NCBI GenBank assembly: GCA_029448655.1
Contig: JACCLO010000003.1
Coordinates: 2,046,001 to 2,110,000, forward strand
From: Wolfiporia cocos
Taxonomy: Eukaryota; Basidiomycota; Agaricomycetes; Polyporales; Phaeolaceae
Reading direction: 5' to 3'
Length of the DNA: 64,000 nucleotides
Shown: positions 34,701 through 44,200 of the stretch, one piece after another
Numbering within the stretch: the first letter of the stretch is position 1
Layout of the letters: every line of letters starts with the position of its first letter
The notes under the pieces: generated by a model
What the model was told of the DNA's origin: nothing
The model's database searches: none
The model's input: only the letters and a program-made list of their open reading frames with translations
Position numbers and translations under genes: made by a program

Positions 34701-35303
34701 GGATCCGCGCGGTGTCCGCTGGGGGGAGTGCATGTGCACCGATCGAACCCAGTTTTCTACTGGACGGAACCTGCTTTCTGCGACCGAGACGGGGGTCCTG
34801 ACGGGGGGTGGTGCCTGGCTATGGAGTGACGCTGCGTCTCCGGCTTGGAGGGCGTCTGCCTGCAACCGTTGTGCCTCCCGGAGGAACCGTGCTCCCATTT
34901 CCTGCGACCATGTTCCTACCGCTACCATTGCTTGTACAACCTGTTGGCACCGTGCGCCAAAGTCTGCCGCCGTGGGGTTGGGCGGGAATGCCCATTGGAG
35001 AGCCAGCGGTGAGTTGATGTGACCCAGCTGGCTTCCGCCCCGAACTGTAGCCGACTGGTTCTGGGCGAGGGCGAAAGCCTGGTTGTAGAACTCTTCCGGC
35101 GGTACTCGGTTGGGCGCGAAGGTTCGGACCGAGGGGAGGTAGCTGTGTCCGGCTACGGTGCCATCCTCTACCGGGGCTACTTCGACGGGAGGCGGGGCAT
35201 GCATACTGTCTTGTACGGACATGCGCCCGAAGTCCTCGAAGAAGGCTTCGGCCAAGGGGTCGGGGGTGTGGAGCGAAAAGGCCGGGGTTTGTTGGCCGGA
35301 CAT
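28671..35303 (-). CDS. Element 1 Gag-dUTPase-PR-RT-RH-IN polyprotein, 2,210 aa
   Basis: One uninterrupted frame from ATG 35,303. Gag covers about residues 1-640 with a Cys/His-poor nucleocapsid (CHSC near 540). dUTPase (about 762-900) has all five motifs: AAGYDLYSAEE, APRSGLALKG, GVVDEDYTGRV, GDRIAQFI and RGTQGFGSTGE. Protease LIDSGSTGSVI is near 936. Reverse transcriptase has KDGKLRPIQDYRKLN and YLDDIL near 1,287, with RNase H EADSSDFATGA near 1,431. Integrase has an HHCC finger (1,650-1,690) and DDE segments (VDMITGLP, FSDRGPQF, ERMNQE). A chromodomain-like segment (about 2,008-2,050) is followed by a unique Cys/His-rich tail. The frame runs through the polypurine tract into the 3' LTR. Gag and Pol have no frameshift between them, so their ratio must be set after translation. 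Confidence 0.95.
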   Translation of the reverse strand: MSGQQTPAFSLHTPDPLAEAFFEDFGRMSVQDSMHAPPPVEVAPVEDGTVAGHSYLPSVRTFAPNRVPPEEFYNQAFALAQNQSATVRGGSQLGHINSPLALQWAFPPNPTAADFGARCQQVVQAMVAVGTWSQEMGARFLREAQRLQADALQAGDAASLHSQAPPPVRTPVSVAESRFRPVENWVRSVHMHSPQRTPRGSRPLPTPPTRGNSRQTNPFLPGYTPPVLTAPAPVRPDSFAQAARPPYDIFGNPVPTQNAPVNTWGAAPLQGTRASMWRPMKPASSQWDAYSVLPEPRPDPRYKSKVRELEAFTGTGFTDWYMRLQLYIDDNTPILFTDSKKVGAAISLIRGPKVDSWVTAFTREHYLGGQWRVSWQRFVWELHQKFDDPDLEKKAAVAAERLTMTLGKGEEYFQELERLLGEAKYDRENQVVHSWVTRAIPKDIYSSVHQAFVAATVNDKSQRGYNVQIPEDYESWKQAILRTDNAMRRLRDEEKLRSGRNTTDKGKERAKPERAPRAEPTAEERANLLKRKCHSCSKTQAEAPGKGCTKTSWHQPNWRPKTNTTPAASGSGTQRTRQAIEGNDAPTVLSEIPQEDFVRMVAAWAKENPDAAKEAGFAPTQVSPSPSNRFSVLEVEEPVNSKKSDSAATENDEPVDGLYGLGTGAPILESVSVHRASVESDIDDDDGASTCSDDSFVTALEAPPTGAWREANTVLNSSKANVTYVPMDVDPVVTPDVEMADASGATKKSEKKMRRRRVKKRTVTLDIYLDHPRAIPPERKSEGAAGYDLYSAEEVVVPNGKRVTVDTGIKIRMPADVYGRIAPRSGLALKGVDVEGGVVDEDYTGRVKVILNNQTGADYQVEYGDRIAQFILECNMTPNTKIVKSIRETTRGTQGFGSTGEKLRGSVVVIQTGKRGKQIEVPITLHRPDGRALFTKALIDSGSTGSVISKSYVEEHRLEQIPLDRPIKLFNADGSTNSMGLMTHYVELQMQIDTHLETRKFHVTELSSADIFLGFDWLEDHNPSIDWKKRRITFSCDCEHEQIEDGDHIYYIFADAWIRNRDECRADIAERVRATKATEIAIATGKTTEAKTFEEVVPEYLHEFKDVFEEKEFDTLPERRPWDHAIELLPNSEPYAGKIYALSPREQEALDDFLEEQLRTGRIRPSKSPWGAPFFFVKKKDGKLRPIQDYRKLNQMTKKNKYPLPLITELLNKLKRAKYFSKLDIRWGYTNVRIKEGDEEKAAFITNRGLYEPLVMFFGMCNAPGTFQTLMNDIFRDLVLTGKVIVYLDDILIFMENQKEHREILRKVLLVLRQNKLTCKPEKCEFEKSEVEYLGHIISHGEIRMDPAKVAAVAEWPAPRNKKEVQSFIGFANFYRRFIPKFSTVARPLINLTKDGEWQWGVTEQECFDKLKNIFVTAPVLGIPNDDDPFRIEADSSDFATGACLMQNQDGIWKPIAYHSKTLLPAERNYEIYDRELLAIMRALDEWRHFVMGAKHPVEVLTDHKNLEYFKTPQKINPRQARWMTELAEYDLQLMHIPGKTNGRADGLSRRGDHDDNKNHLEGQIVLKEHLFAKDSAERLRSSFYTLPHGITHEEVKERVKAEAALYDKEVVEGSVETAEDGLRYRRGKLIIPRDEELIGKIISSFHDTVSAGHPGTENTYTAIHQSYWWPKMRNDIRQYVKACIKCQRAKPDRSKRAAPLNPNPTPTHNWENISVDMITGLPVSKGRDAIIVVVDMKSKDYIAVPTTTRLTAEGWANIFVDKVYAQHGLPKKVFSDRGPQFVSDFIKDVYRRLGIEGNPSTAFHPQTDGQTERMNQELEVYLRLFINDTHTNWPDLLPLAAFAYKCHVHSSTGYSPFYLTHGYHPFTGVEAPELEEGVGTAKDWVEHMHEVSQTASKNLEKAKLRMKEYYDRKRTNPHEYNEGDMVWVDGRNINMGNPTKKLDSKRYSPYKVTKKVGHGAYELDLPADMRGIYPVFNEVLLLPYHAPAFPNQDHNERTEGNDARRPLRILASREDRGRVELEVEWSDGTTTWERKRGLTPWQDLVTKYFKERPTAPGHQWKNRHTEWDPEWENFEKKAIAMGLRQNPNEFIIHDDVDIELLKDAKIPFYIYPKQLVARNFWFCNPKSRVVQYGIQVGQCIESTIPNNPGWIYPVQYTIQMANPHICQKHEHDHPCHVDQNFCKVIAGRGDTQLEEGVLSQADFFRLASD
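28709..28722 (-). other. Polypurine tract of element 1
   Basis: Minus-strand AGAAGAGGGGGTAC directly precedes the 3' LTR and would prime second-strand synthesis. Confidence 0.8.
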
Positions 35304-35986
35304 TACGTATGTAGAAATGAAAGTTATGTATGAAAAGTGTAGTCACGATTTAGACCGCTACCTGCCCACTGTGGCGCCTCCGAAGAGCTATTGGGGTGGT
35401 AACTAGAAAGTCTTAATCCACTACAAACTGCGTCCACCTCTTTTCGGAGATGTGCCAAGAAACGCTAAGGGGTTTTCTTCCCAAAGCCGGCGAGAAAACG
35501 CAGCCTCCGAAACCTCGTCCAGCCCTGAAGCTAATTCAGGATACCGGGGGCACGGGAACTATCCGCCTATGTGGTGGGGCGTGTAAAAGTTCTACCGTAT
35601 GGCGGCAAGTGCCGGTACAGTATTAGGCGATTTCCTGCCTCTTCAGCCGCGGGTTACGCGCTGGGTTGTATAGTAACGGGGGCACGGTAATGTGCGTATC
35701 GTGGGGCAGTAAGGCCCGTAAATAGACGACCAGTGCCTCTGTACACTGCCACAGGGCCCCTTAACGCCTTTGACTATTACGCGTCGGGTGCACAGTTACT
35801 GTGGTGGGATTGTAACCCAAGACCTTTACGACCGCGTTGCACGGTGTTGGTCCAGTAGCTTAGAAGCAACGGCAGGAGAGGTCCCCTGCACGCTGTTCGC
35901 GAGATTCCCCCAGAACTCTAATCCCTTAACCCTGGGATGTGGCGGGTATGGAAACCAATCACGTGCTCGGAGAACCGAAGTTCAAC
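35304..35986 (-). other. 5' leader of element 1 (gag-proximal part)
   Basis: Non-coding leader between the nested element and the gag ATG; it aligns with window positions 1-780. The LTR-proximal part continues at 37,878-37,954. Confidence 0.7.
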
Positions 35987-36578
35987 TGTCACGGATGTGC
36001 CCAGGGGGTCACCGTACGTCCCTCACTATTGGTTGTATGGGCGGCGCTAGGCGTACGCCGCTCCGCTACTCCTTGGTTACCTCCACGTCGCACTCAGAGT
36101 ATATAGATCACCTGACCGCCTGGTTAGCGCTGTAGGGTAGCGCGCGCCTCAGGTACGGACACACTACGGTCACACTAGTTACATCGTTACCAGTAGTTAC
36201 ATATCATGTGTCCTCTTACATAATGTGCGCACAGGCCATTAGTTTAGGGCGGCCATTACTGGCCAGCTACAGATGTATAAGTACGGCGGATGGTGGCCTT
36301 ACAGCCCCATCCTTAAGATTCTCGTCAATGCACGTATGTGCCTCTCTTGCTAAACCCTGTGTGACTCTCTGGCCCGGGGCCTCTATCGCGTCTGCCTAGT
36401 CTGTGGGTCAGCGACTGCGTCGTCTGCGGGACCTTAGGTGGCGGGACACCTTAGGGATGGGCCTTTGAGTCCACTTAGGGTTGGCCGTATGAGTACGTCG
36501 CCGCCGTTGGCTTACGTCTATACAGGCGTGTAGGGATCCCCCTGAGCCCAGGGGTAGCACAGAGGCAAGTCTGTGACA
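35987..36578 (+). repeat. 5' LTR of nested element
   Basis: It starts TGTCACGGATG and ends GTCTGTGACA. TATAAG at 36,276 is 33 bases before the presumed transcript start ATCCTTAAGATT. Confidence 0.92.
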
Positions 36579-37285
36579 TAATCTTAAGGATAGTTTACCT
36601 CCCCTCCGGCGCGAACTGCGTTGGGGCCGAGGGTTTTCCACCTACAGGTCGCCATGGCAATGCGGCGGGGCAGCCGTCGGTAGAAGCACCGACGGTCCGT
36701 ACTTTTACGAGCCCCCACGAAGCATTACACCAGGCAAAGCGGCCGTAGGGAGTGAATAATCAAGACCGCCCCCTTTGAACCAAGGTAGCAGGGATCGACC
36801 GGTGTAAGCCGCGTCTGATGCCTTCCGTCTGCTGACCCCGCGGGGTTGTAGTATGAGTACGGAGGCTAGCGCATCGACGGCCATTATCCCTGGGCGGCAG
36901 GCACGACAACAAGAACTTTGACCGGTGGGTATGCGAAGGAACCCGCAAGGGTCTCCAACCCCACACCGACGGTCTCCAAGGCTAGATTATATCAAGATAC
37001 GACCGACTATCGAACACGACGAGGACGCGAGTAGGCAAGCGGAGGCACACGGGGACGACGGGGACCCCACTTAAAAAATAACCCAGTAACCTTTGCGACG
37101 AATGCCGAACCGATACCGAAAGCGCCTCCTTCACTCCACCACCGGCGGACGGACCGTGCCCTCGGGGGCTCCCCATCTTCCGCGAAGAAGGAATGGGCCG
37201 TGGGTTAAACATGAAACCAAGGAAGTGAGTGTCGTAGTTTTCTAGATAGAACGTCAGAGACGACGTTTTTTGAGAGGGGGGGTAA

Positions 37286-37877
37286 TGTCACGGATGTGCC
37301 CAGGGGGTCACCGTACGTCCCTCACTATTGGTTGTATGGGCGGCGCTAGGCGTACGCCGCTCCGCTACTCCTTGGTTACCTCCACGTCGCACTCAGAGTA
37401 TATAGATCACCTGACCGCCTGGTTAGCGCTGTAGGGTAGCGCGCGCCTCAGGTACGGACACACTACGGTCACACTAGTTACATCGTTACCAGTAGTTACA
37501 TATCATGTGTCCTCTTACATAATGTGCGCACAGGCCATTAGTTTAGGGCGGCCATTACTGGCCAGCTACAGATGTATAAGTACGGCGGATGGTGGCCTTA
37601 CAGCCCCATCCTTAAGATTCTCGTCAATGCACGTATGTGCCTCTCTTGCTAAACCCTGTGTGACTCTCTGGCCCGGGGCCTCTATCGCGTCTGCCTAGTC
37701 TGTGGGTCAGCGACTGCGTCGTCTGCGGGACCTTAGGTGGCGGGACACCTTAGGGATGGGCCTTTGAGTCCACTTAGGGTTGGCCGTATGAGTACGTCGC
37801 CGCCGTTGGCTTACGTCTATACAGGCGTGTAGGGATCCCCCTGAGCCCAGGGGTAGCACAGAGGCAAGTCTGTGACA
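37286..37877 (+). repeat. 3' LTR of nested element
   Basis: Same length and sequence by eye as the 5' copy. Confidence 0.92.
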
Positions 37878-37954
37878 TCAACAAGAGCGAAAGAAAGGTG
37901 CACTTTGCCCCTAGTGCGCCGGGGTTGTGTAGGGTAAACCGCTACACGGGGTGG

Positions 37955-37966
37955 AGACTCGTCTTA
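37955..37966 (-). other. Self-priming primer binding site of element 1
   Basis: Sense-strand TAAGACGAGTCT directly follows the 5' LTR. Its last 11 bases complement AGACTCGTCTT in the LTR (plus coordinates 38,060-38,070), which sits about 33 bases after the LTR TATATA. Confidence 0.8.
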
Positions 37967-38339
37967 TGACACAAGCAACACTTCAAGCAACGACTCAGGG
38001 GATTGTTACTCGCGTTTCAGCGCAATCCTAGTCTGAGGCTACTCAAGGCGTATAAGGCCAAGACGAGTCTGGGGTGCTACCCTGCTCGTCGGCCAGTATA
38101 TATGCTATTGTACTGTTTGTACACTGTTTGGCTACTGTATAGTTATTACGTAAGCTGAGAGTCCGATATTATGGTAAACCCTATAATGGGTATAAGTACA
38201 CGGCACAGAGTGTCCGGGGGGCTGGTAACACGTGATAGGGTGTTCGGGGTCTTGCACGTGACTGCTTAGGCGCGCGCTTAGATAAGATAAGGGTTCAGGC
38301 TCTAGTCACTAGCTAGGCGAAAGAAATCGGCTTGTGACA
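37967..38339 (-). repeat. 5' LTR of element 1
   Basis: 373 bp, identical by eye to the 3' LTR; followed by the target duplication TTCTA. Confidence 0.95.
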
Positions 38340-38382
38340 TTCTACGAAGAGAACGTAGGGCTAGAATAGTACTAGACACAGT

Positions 38383-39350
38383 TTATACCCATGTCATATA
38401 TACATTTCTACAAGATTCTGGTTGTCCTTGAAAATGTGGCCGACACGCGGTAAATGTTGTATACATGAAAAGCTCTCCATGCCACGACTGAATAAACGAT
38501 GGCTTCTGAAAAATCAACATAAATCTAGCTATTCTAAGCCAGTGAACGAGCAGAAGAAAGGCCAAAATTAGTGCCCACATACTTTTTTGAAGCTGAGAGA
38601 ATGAGGACTCACCTATCAATCAAGTCTACAAGCACCAGATCACCTTGAACTCCGCTATGAGAAAATGCTTTCCATCATGGCCCTTCATCACTTTGAGAAA
38701 GAATACCACGCGAACATTGCGATTGAAGGGGATGTGCGCTGGCATTTCCGGAGTATATCGTTGTCCCCTTGTATTGTAGAGTGGGAGATTGCCTCCGATT
38801 GTCTGTGGAATGCCAGATCCCATTGAATATCGCACAGAGGGTGTTATGAAAATGCAAAAAACGCACCCGGTTAAACGTAGCAAGCCAATGCACTCGCAAA
38901 GATACAATTTCATCCAGGGTCTCAGGTGACATAAGGCAGGATAGATCATTGACTAAGATCAAGCGGTTCCGGGAATAGGGAAGCAATGTATTCAATTGCA
39001 CTACCGACTCTCCGCCAGTACGCACGATTGACAAATCCTGGGCCAGCTTCAATCCAGCATGATGCAACTGGAGTCCCTGATAGCAGTGTTTGCTGACAAG
39101 CCGAAGAGAGATAGCAGCTGTGTGTAGAGATTCGACCGATGATTTCCAGGACAAGGGGCGGTGTATTGGAGGGAGCTTCGATGCTTAGATGCCGAGGGAT
39201 TTGTAGCTCCATAGCACAGATCCAGACCCCCTCGGCCATATGTACGAAGCACAAGGGATGCCCTCTCAAGCCAGTAGCCCCGGCTACTATAGGATAGAGT
39301 GTGAACCCGTGGACATAGTCCAGCAGCTCTTGGCAGCTGTTAGAAGGCAT
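38383..39350 (-). pseudogene. Unknown fungal gene, probably frameshifted
   Basis: Starting at ATG 39,350 (MPSNSCQELLDYVHGFTLYP), the minus strand encodes a plausible globular protein. The natural reading moves to another frame near 39,130-39,150 without room for an intron (continuing with LKLAQDLSIVRTGGESVVQL and LMSPETLDEIVSLRVHWLA). It then passes through FNRNVRVVFFLKVMKG to an end near 38,383 with a hydrophobic stretch (ALILAFLLLVHWL). Element 1 inserted 40 bases beyond its end. No family was recognised. The frameshift suggests a pseudogene, but an unusual gene structure is possible. Confidence 0.4.
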
Positions 39351-39769
39351 TATGATAGAGAGATCACACAGTCGAAGGTCGTCAAACTCTATTAAACTCT
39401 ATCGCTTCAGGGCAGAGGCTGGACTACACATGCCAGCCTCCATTATGTCACTTTTTCCAGCAGTCCCAGTTAAGACAGGGTGCCACAGCTCACACCGGTG
39501 CTGATTTTATTCTTTTCTTTCAACATCTTACAATATAGTGGGTGCGGTGCAGAGGCCAGGCCAAAATACCAACCGACGTTGCGTGCCAGGGAGTGGAGCA
39601 GATAGCCTCGCAGTGACTGTGGCATTGAATGTGGCGCGTGTGGCAGACTCGAGACATGCCAAAATAGGCATTCTAGCGCTCGCCCAAGCGAGCGGGAGCG
39701 CGGGTGGGCGCCAATCTGGGTTTATTACGGTTTACTGCCAAGATGCCAACTTAGTGGCGGGCGAGCAGA

Positions 39770-39854
39770 CTCAGAGGCGCTCACCCGACGCGTCGATATT
39801 CACGTGATACTTGGCGCTTATCTACGCAAACCCGCTGGGTAATTAACCTCAAGT
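39770..39854 (+). repeat. Dispersed 85-bp repeat, intact copy (empty site of the TIR element)
   Basis: Its reverse complement equals 24,161-24,212 joined to 25,472-25,510 apart from single-base changes. It therefore shows the sequence before the TIR element inserted at 24,213. Confidence 0.85.
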
Positions 39855-40884
39855 GTGCAGGGCATATTGTGTAATGGGTAGCCTAATAACGCGCCACAGA
39901 GCTGGATGCCTGTGGTCCGTGCGCAAAATGGGCAGCAAGTATTGTAGAGGGCGAAGATAGGAGACTGCGGCACTCCGCGTACGCCAGACATTGGTGCGTA
40001 CTAGACTGTGTATAGTCAAAAGGGCAACGTAGTAATACTATCACTTCTACGTTGCGCATAACTTTGTAGTCTTTTGATATTGTATATTGTGCTGACTCTA
40101 GAGCTATTTGTCCAGGCTCGCCAAAATCCGCCTATACTGCTCACTCACTGTCAAGTCGTAGCCGGCGCCGAGTCAAGCGCTTATTCTATCCGAGAAAACC
40201 AAGAGTCATAGTGAATGCAGCGCTACTAGTGCTCGGGTAGCACCACTCAACAATGTATCACACTCTATGATCTGTTATAATGATTCATTGCTGTTTTAGC
40301 GGTAGTAACAATAGTCAATGATTCACGGGTAGAGGGACATACCGTTTAACAAGGGAGCCTATCTCAATAAATGCAGCGCACGTGGTTATAAGTGTCCCGG
40401 GTCGTTCCGCCACCGCGACTGAACAATTGGGCGTTTATCAGCATAGCCGTCCCTGTTGCAATATTGGGGTGGTGCGGGAACGATTTTTGTCGATATTGGG
40501 GCACATGTCGGTCGACGAGGGACTTCAAGCTTCAGTGCCGGAGATGCATCTTTAGAGACACCGTAGATGCATCTGGGGCACTCTAAGCAATCTTAACGCC
40601 CAAGCGTGCTGCATAGATGCATCTGAATTCCCGCTACGTCCCCTGCAAGATTTGCAAAGTCACATGACCTTCACGTGGATTTCATGTGATCTGTTCCGTG
40701 GCCATCGACGTTCCCTTTTTTCTTTGGTCAAACCTCGTCCTTGCTACCCTCCGTCATGGTTCGGCTCTGTGATTCCGGCTCTTTCTCATCAGCAAAACGC
40801 GAGACGACTTACCAGTGTTGGAGGTAATTTAACTGTGCTGGAGGTACTTGCCAATCAGGGAAGGATCTGATCTCTGTAGATAAG

Positions 40885-40945
40885 CGCTGATAAGATCGAC
40901 AGCAGAGTGGCATTCAATCGCCACTCTGAAGGTATCTTATCAGCG
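40885..40945. repeat. Stem-loop, two-part perfect inverted repeat
   Basis: CGCTGATAAGAT (40,885-40,896) pairs with ATCTTATCAGCG (40,934-40,945), and inside it CAGAGTGGC pairs with GCCACTCTG (40,903-40,911 with 40,920-40,928), leaving an 8-base loop. It may be a tiny foldback element or a transcribed hairpin. Confidence 0.7.
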
Positions 40946-41235
40946 TCAGACAAACTCAACGTGTGACTGGGAAACTAATCACCAGACTGGGAAACTAATC
41001 ATCAGACTGGTATAGAATTGTCGTTTGGTAGTCAGGCTGGCATATGAATTGCAAGGAGCAGTCGCAGCTTACCTATGTAGATATACTGTAACCTGTGGCA
41101 TATGCCACACAACGTGGTGTGCACCTAGAGGCCTCGGAACCATCATGTAAAATTACGGTGTGTAAAATAAATGGTAAACATAATGTTGAGAACACTACAA
41201 AAATCTGAGCACATCTGAGGAACCGTTTACATTGC

Positions 41236-44200
41236 TCAAAGTGGCGCAAAGCCATTCTCGCCAAGTGGGTCATCCAGATCGTCGACTCCGTCCTCCTCAG
41301 GACCCAAATCCCCATCCTCGTCTTTGTAATTTTCCCCCCCATTTCCCTCTTTGTCTTCACACTGCTCATCCGCTTCGTCCTCGGTGACTTGATACCCATA
41401 GTCCAGCTCCTCCTCGATGAGCCTCATATCTGCCACATGCTCCTCCTCCTCGCTACCGTCGTCCTCTTCCTCACCCTCTGTGTTATTTGCCTCAGCCTTG
41501 TAAGTGAGTTCCAGATTTTGTTGAGCGGCTCTCTTTGGGGGATGTGCACGCTTGGTGGGATGACTTGCAGGGGGTAGGGTAATAATTTGTGACATGCTCC
41601 CCTTGTGTCCAACACCGCCACCTAAGTATCTCATGAACATATCCCTGTCAACATGCTTTGGAACAATTAACCAATGTCAGATTGAGATATCAAACAACTT
41701 ACATGTTCACATAATAATTTCTGTAGTCCATGTCATCTTCACCATGAATTTGGCAGGCACCGGATGAACCAAGAAGGTGATCTGTACGCCCATCTGCGAA
41801 GGCTGGAATGAGATGAGCTGCACGAAGAACGTTGTCAGGGTCTAAGCTGAAAGCATTCCTATCGTCATCAGGCACAAAACCAATGCGGTGGAGTCTGCGT
41901 GTCTGAAACCCCCCTAGAGCTGATAGATCTCGTCCAGCGCACCCAGAGAAAATCCATGTGGTGCGGTCTTTTAGATGTTGAATATATACCGGTATGCTCC
42001 ACCATGACGTGAAATATTCCGATTACGCACGCATACCAATGCGGATGAGTGTTCACATTGTGGTCCTGATCATCCTCATGAGTGAGCACCATCACATCTG
42101 GGTGGGTCCTCGGATTGATTGTGTCCTGGTCACGCCTCATGTTATACGTAGTGTAGTTTACGCGCACGATCTTGTGGAAGTATATTTTGTTCTCGAGAAT
42201 CTTGAGTGTTGCGTGCTGTTCGGGTGTGAATTCGTTCTTGTCACCATCAAACTCACGCCCCATCAGGAGATCGTTTTTGAGGAGAGGTATAAAATTCTAA
42301 TGATTATAAATGTTAATTTCGTGATTTTCAAAACAAAACGCTCACCTCAAAGGCACAGTCATCTTTGTTTGCCTTGAGCCAGTGCAGGATATTCTCCCAA
42401 ACTGGGGTGTAGTCAGACATATGATAGTGATCAAAAGGGGTCCGGCAATGGAATATTTGTTGTCATCTTGATGGCCGCAACCCCACTGTGTAAATGGCTG
42501 CAACCACCCGCCCTGGAGATCAATGATGTCGCATTGGCATTGCCAGCAATCACTGTGGACTCGTGCAGTACCTCCTCATGTGCCTGTCTCTGTTCGTCTT
42601 GGGAGATGCGGTGAAGCAGCCATGCGCGACGCTCATGCTTTGCGATCTGACTGACATGCTTGTTCTTGTTTGTGCATGCATACCATCGCTTGCCATGGCG
42701 ATGTTCGAGTTCACCCTGTAGTGTTACGGATCGAATATTAGTTCAACGCAAAATAACTAAGTCGAGTTACTCAGTGTATCGAGTAGCGCACTACTTGTCG
42801 GACTCTTCAGAGTCAGAGCGTCGATATACAAGCTGCAGGCCTAATTGCTCAGGCCTTTGAGAACGAGTAAAAGATCCTTGTAATTCAACAAGGTCAAGCT
42901 GAGGAACTCGACCAGTATTTACATCAGGTTATATACTACGGTTCGTTAATCGGGGTCATAGTGTCCTTGGTACTGCTACTATTAAGTCCGTCGGGCTAAC
43001 GACATAAGTAATAAAGGAGAAGTGTTGCGGTTGAGCGCAACAAGGGATGAAACTCAGAACTACTGTGGTTAGACACAGAATATCAGCTAGAACGCGATGC
43101 AAACACGGAGACTGGGCATAGATTTGTTATACATGAAACAGGGCCTACGGTTGAGCGGAGGCCCCTAGAAATAGAGTGCTGGATACAGCGGTTGAACGCT
43201 AAGTCCTCATACACAGTGAGGCATCAAACGGAATATCCGGGTGCACCTGGTAAGATCGTAACATGTAGCACAATGAGATCAACCCAATATAAAACATACT
43301 AATGACTTATGACTTGAGTGCTATAATTATCCGTCATGCCAAACTGTCGGATGGCCTGCGGATAATCGGTGAGCGCATGGAGCTTGTAAGTTGACAGATT
43401 TAGTTTTTTTAATCTTCGACCCGTTCGATAACTCGTTCACCGTTCCGCTACTGCTGTTCATGTCTGTCGCTTTCCCCTTCCCTTTACCTCGCCTTGATTT
43501 TTTTTCTATTGCTGACGACGGAACCTCACTTGCGCATTGCTGCAGTACGCCTGCTGTGAGCAGCGTGCTCTTTAGGCAACTCCTGTGTATCATAGGCTTT
43601 GCAAGTAGTATTGACAAATGCACGGAGTGTTTTCCCAAGAGACTTGGTCGTGTGAGTAAAGACTGTGAGGGTATCCTCCGTGTGTAAGCATAGTTTCACA
43701 AGGGCTAGCCAGCTCAAACAGCAACGTGAGGACCACTTCGTTATGTTCTGGTGGCAATAACATATCGAGGACAGGAATGATGCACTAGAGCGGGGGTGAG
43801 CGAGGAAACACAAATAACGTATTTTGTAACACACCTGTAAGATATCTTCAAAGTCCCTTACAGCTAGCTGCTTCATTGCAGACACATTGTTCATGAAATG
43901 ACGAATTGTGTCACGGCCGAATGTGGGTACAAGGTGGAACCTAGGTTGTATACTTGAGCATATTCATACAATGACCATAAATTTCTGTACCTTTTGTTCA
44001 AAATTTGGATTCTGTCTTTGCCTTCTGCATACAAAATATGCAGTAGATGTGTGAATACAGCCTTCCATACACCAAGCTCAAATTTATGCAGAGGGTCAGG
44101 CACAAACATTGAGTAGAAGTTGAAGCCAAACTTTGAAAGTCATTGAGAAAATGCACTCTAGACACCCATGAGCATGTAATTTTTTGTGGTCATCGCATCG

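Larger units (their letters stand above)
35987..37877 (+). mobile_element. Nested non-autonomous LTR element (1.9 kb) in element 1 leader
   Basis: Two 592-bp LTRs (35,987-36,578 and 37,286-37,877), identical by eye, enclose 707 bp without coding capacity. The flanking duplication is TCAAC (35,982-35,986 and 37,878-37,882). A polypurine tract TGAGAGGGGGGGTAA precedes the right LTR, so it lies in plus orientation, opposite to its host. The primer site AATCTTAAGGAT (36,580-36,591) complements ATCCTTAAGATT (36,309-36,320) inside its own LTR. It is TRIM/LARD-like and must use proteins of another Ty3 element. Confidence 0.92.
28336..38339 (-). mobile_element. Full-length Ty3/Gypsy element 1 with dUTPase
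   Basis: It is bounded by 373-bp LTRs and the 5-bp duplication TTCTA (28,331-28,335 and 38,340-38,344). It is 10,004 bp including a nested 1,891-bp element and its extra 5-bp duplication. On the minus strand the order is LTR, primer site, about 0.8-kb leader, one long gag-pol ORF, polypurine tract, LTR. The two LTRs read identical, so insertion is recent. A single fused ORF and self-priming recall Tf1-type elements. Confidence 0.95.
39351..41235. other. Gene-poor region with small repeats
   Basis: No convincing coding region. It contains a CAACGTAG...CTACGTTG hairpin near 40,033-40,064, the 85-bp dispersed repeat, a perfect stem-loop at 40,885-40,945 and two copies of an AGACTGGGAAACTAATCA unit near 40,965-41,005. 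Confidence 0.5.

Noticed and set aside
36208..37698. Two identical 63-codon ORFs
   Set aside because: They are inside the duplicated LTRs of the nested element and are by-products of the LTR sequence.
39538..39807. 89-codon ORF spanning the dispersed repeat
   Set aside because: It runs through the 85-bp repeat and has no alternative support.
41190..41200. CACTA terminus of the Plavaka element
   Set aside because: A CACTA motif occurs near 41,186, but no matching inverted partner or 2-3 bp duplication could be found on the right side.
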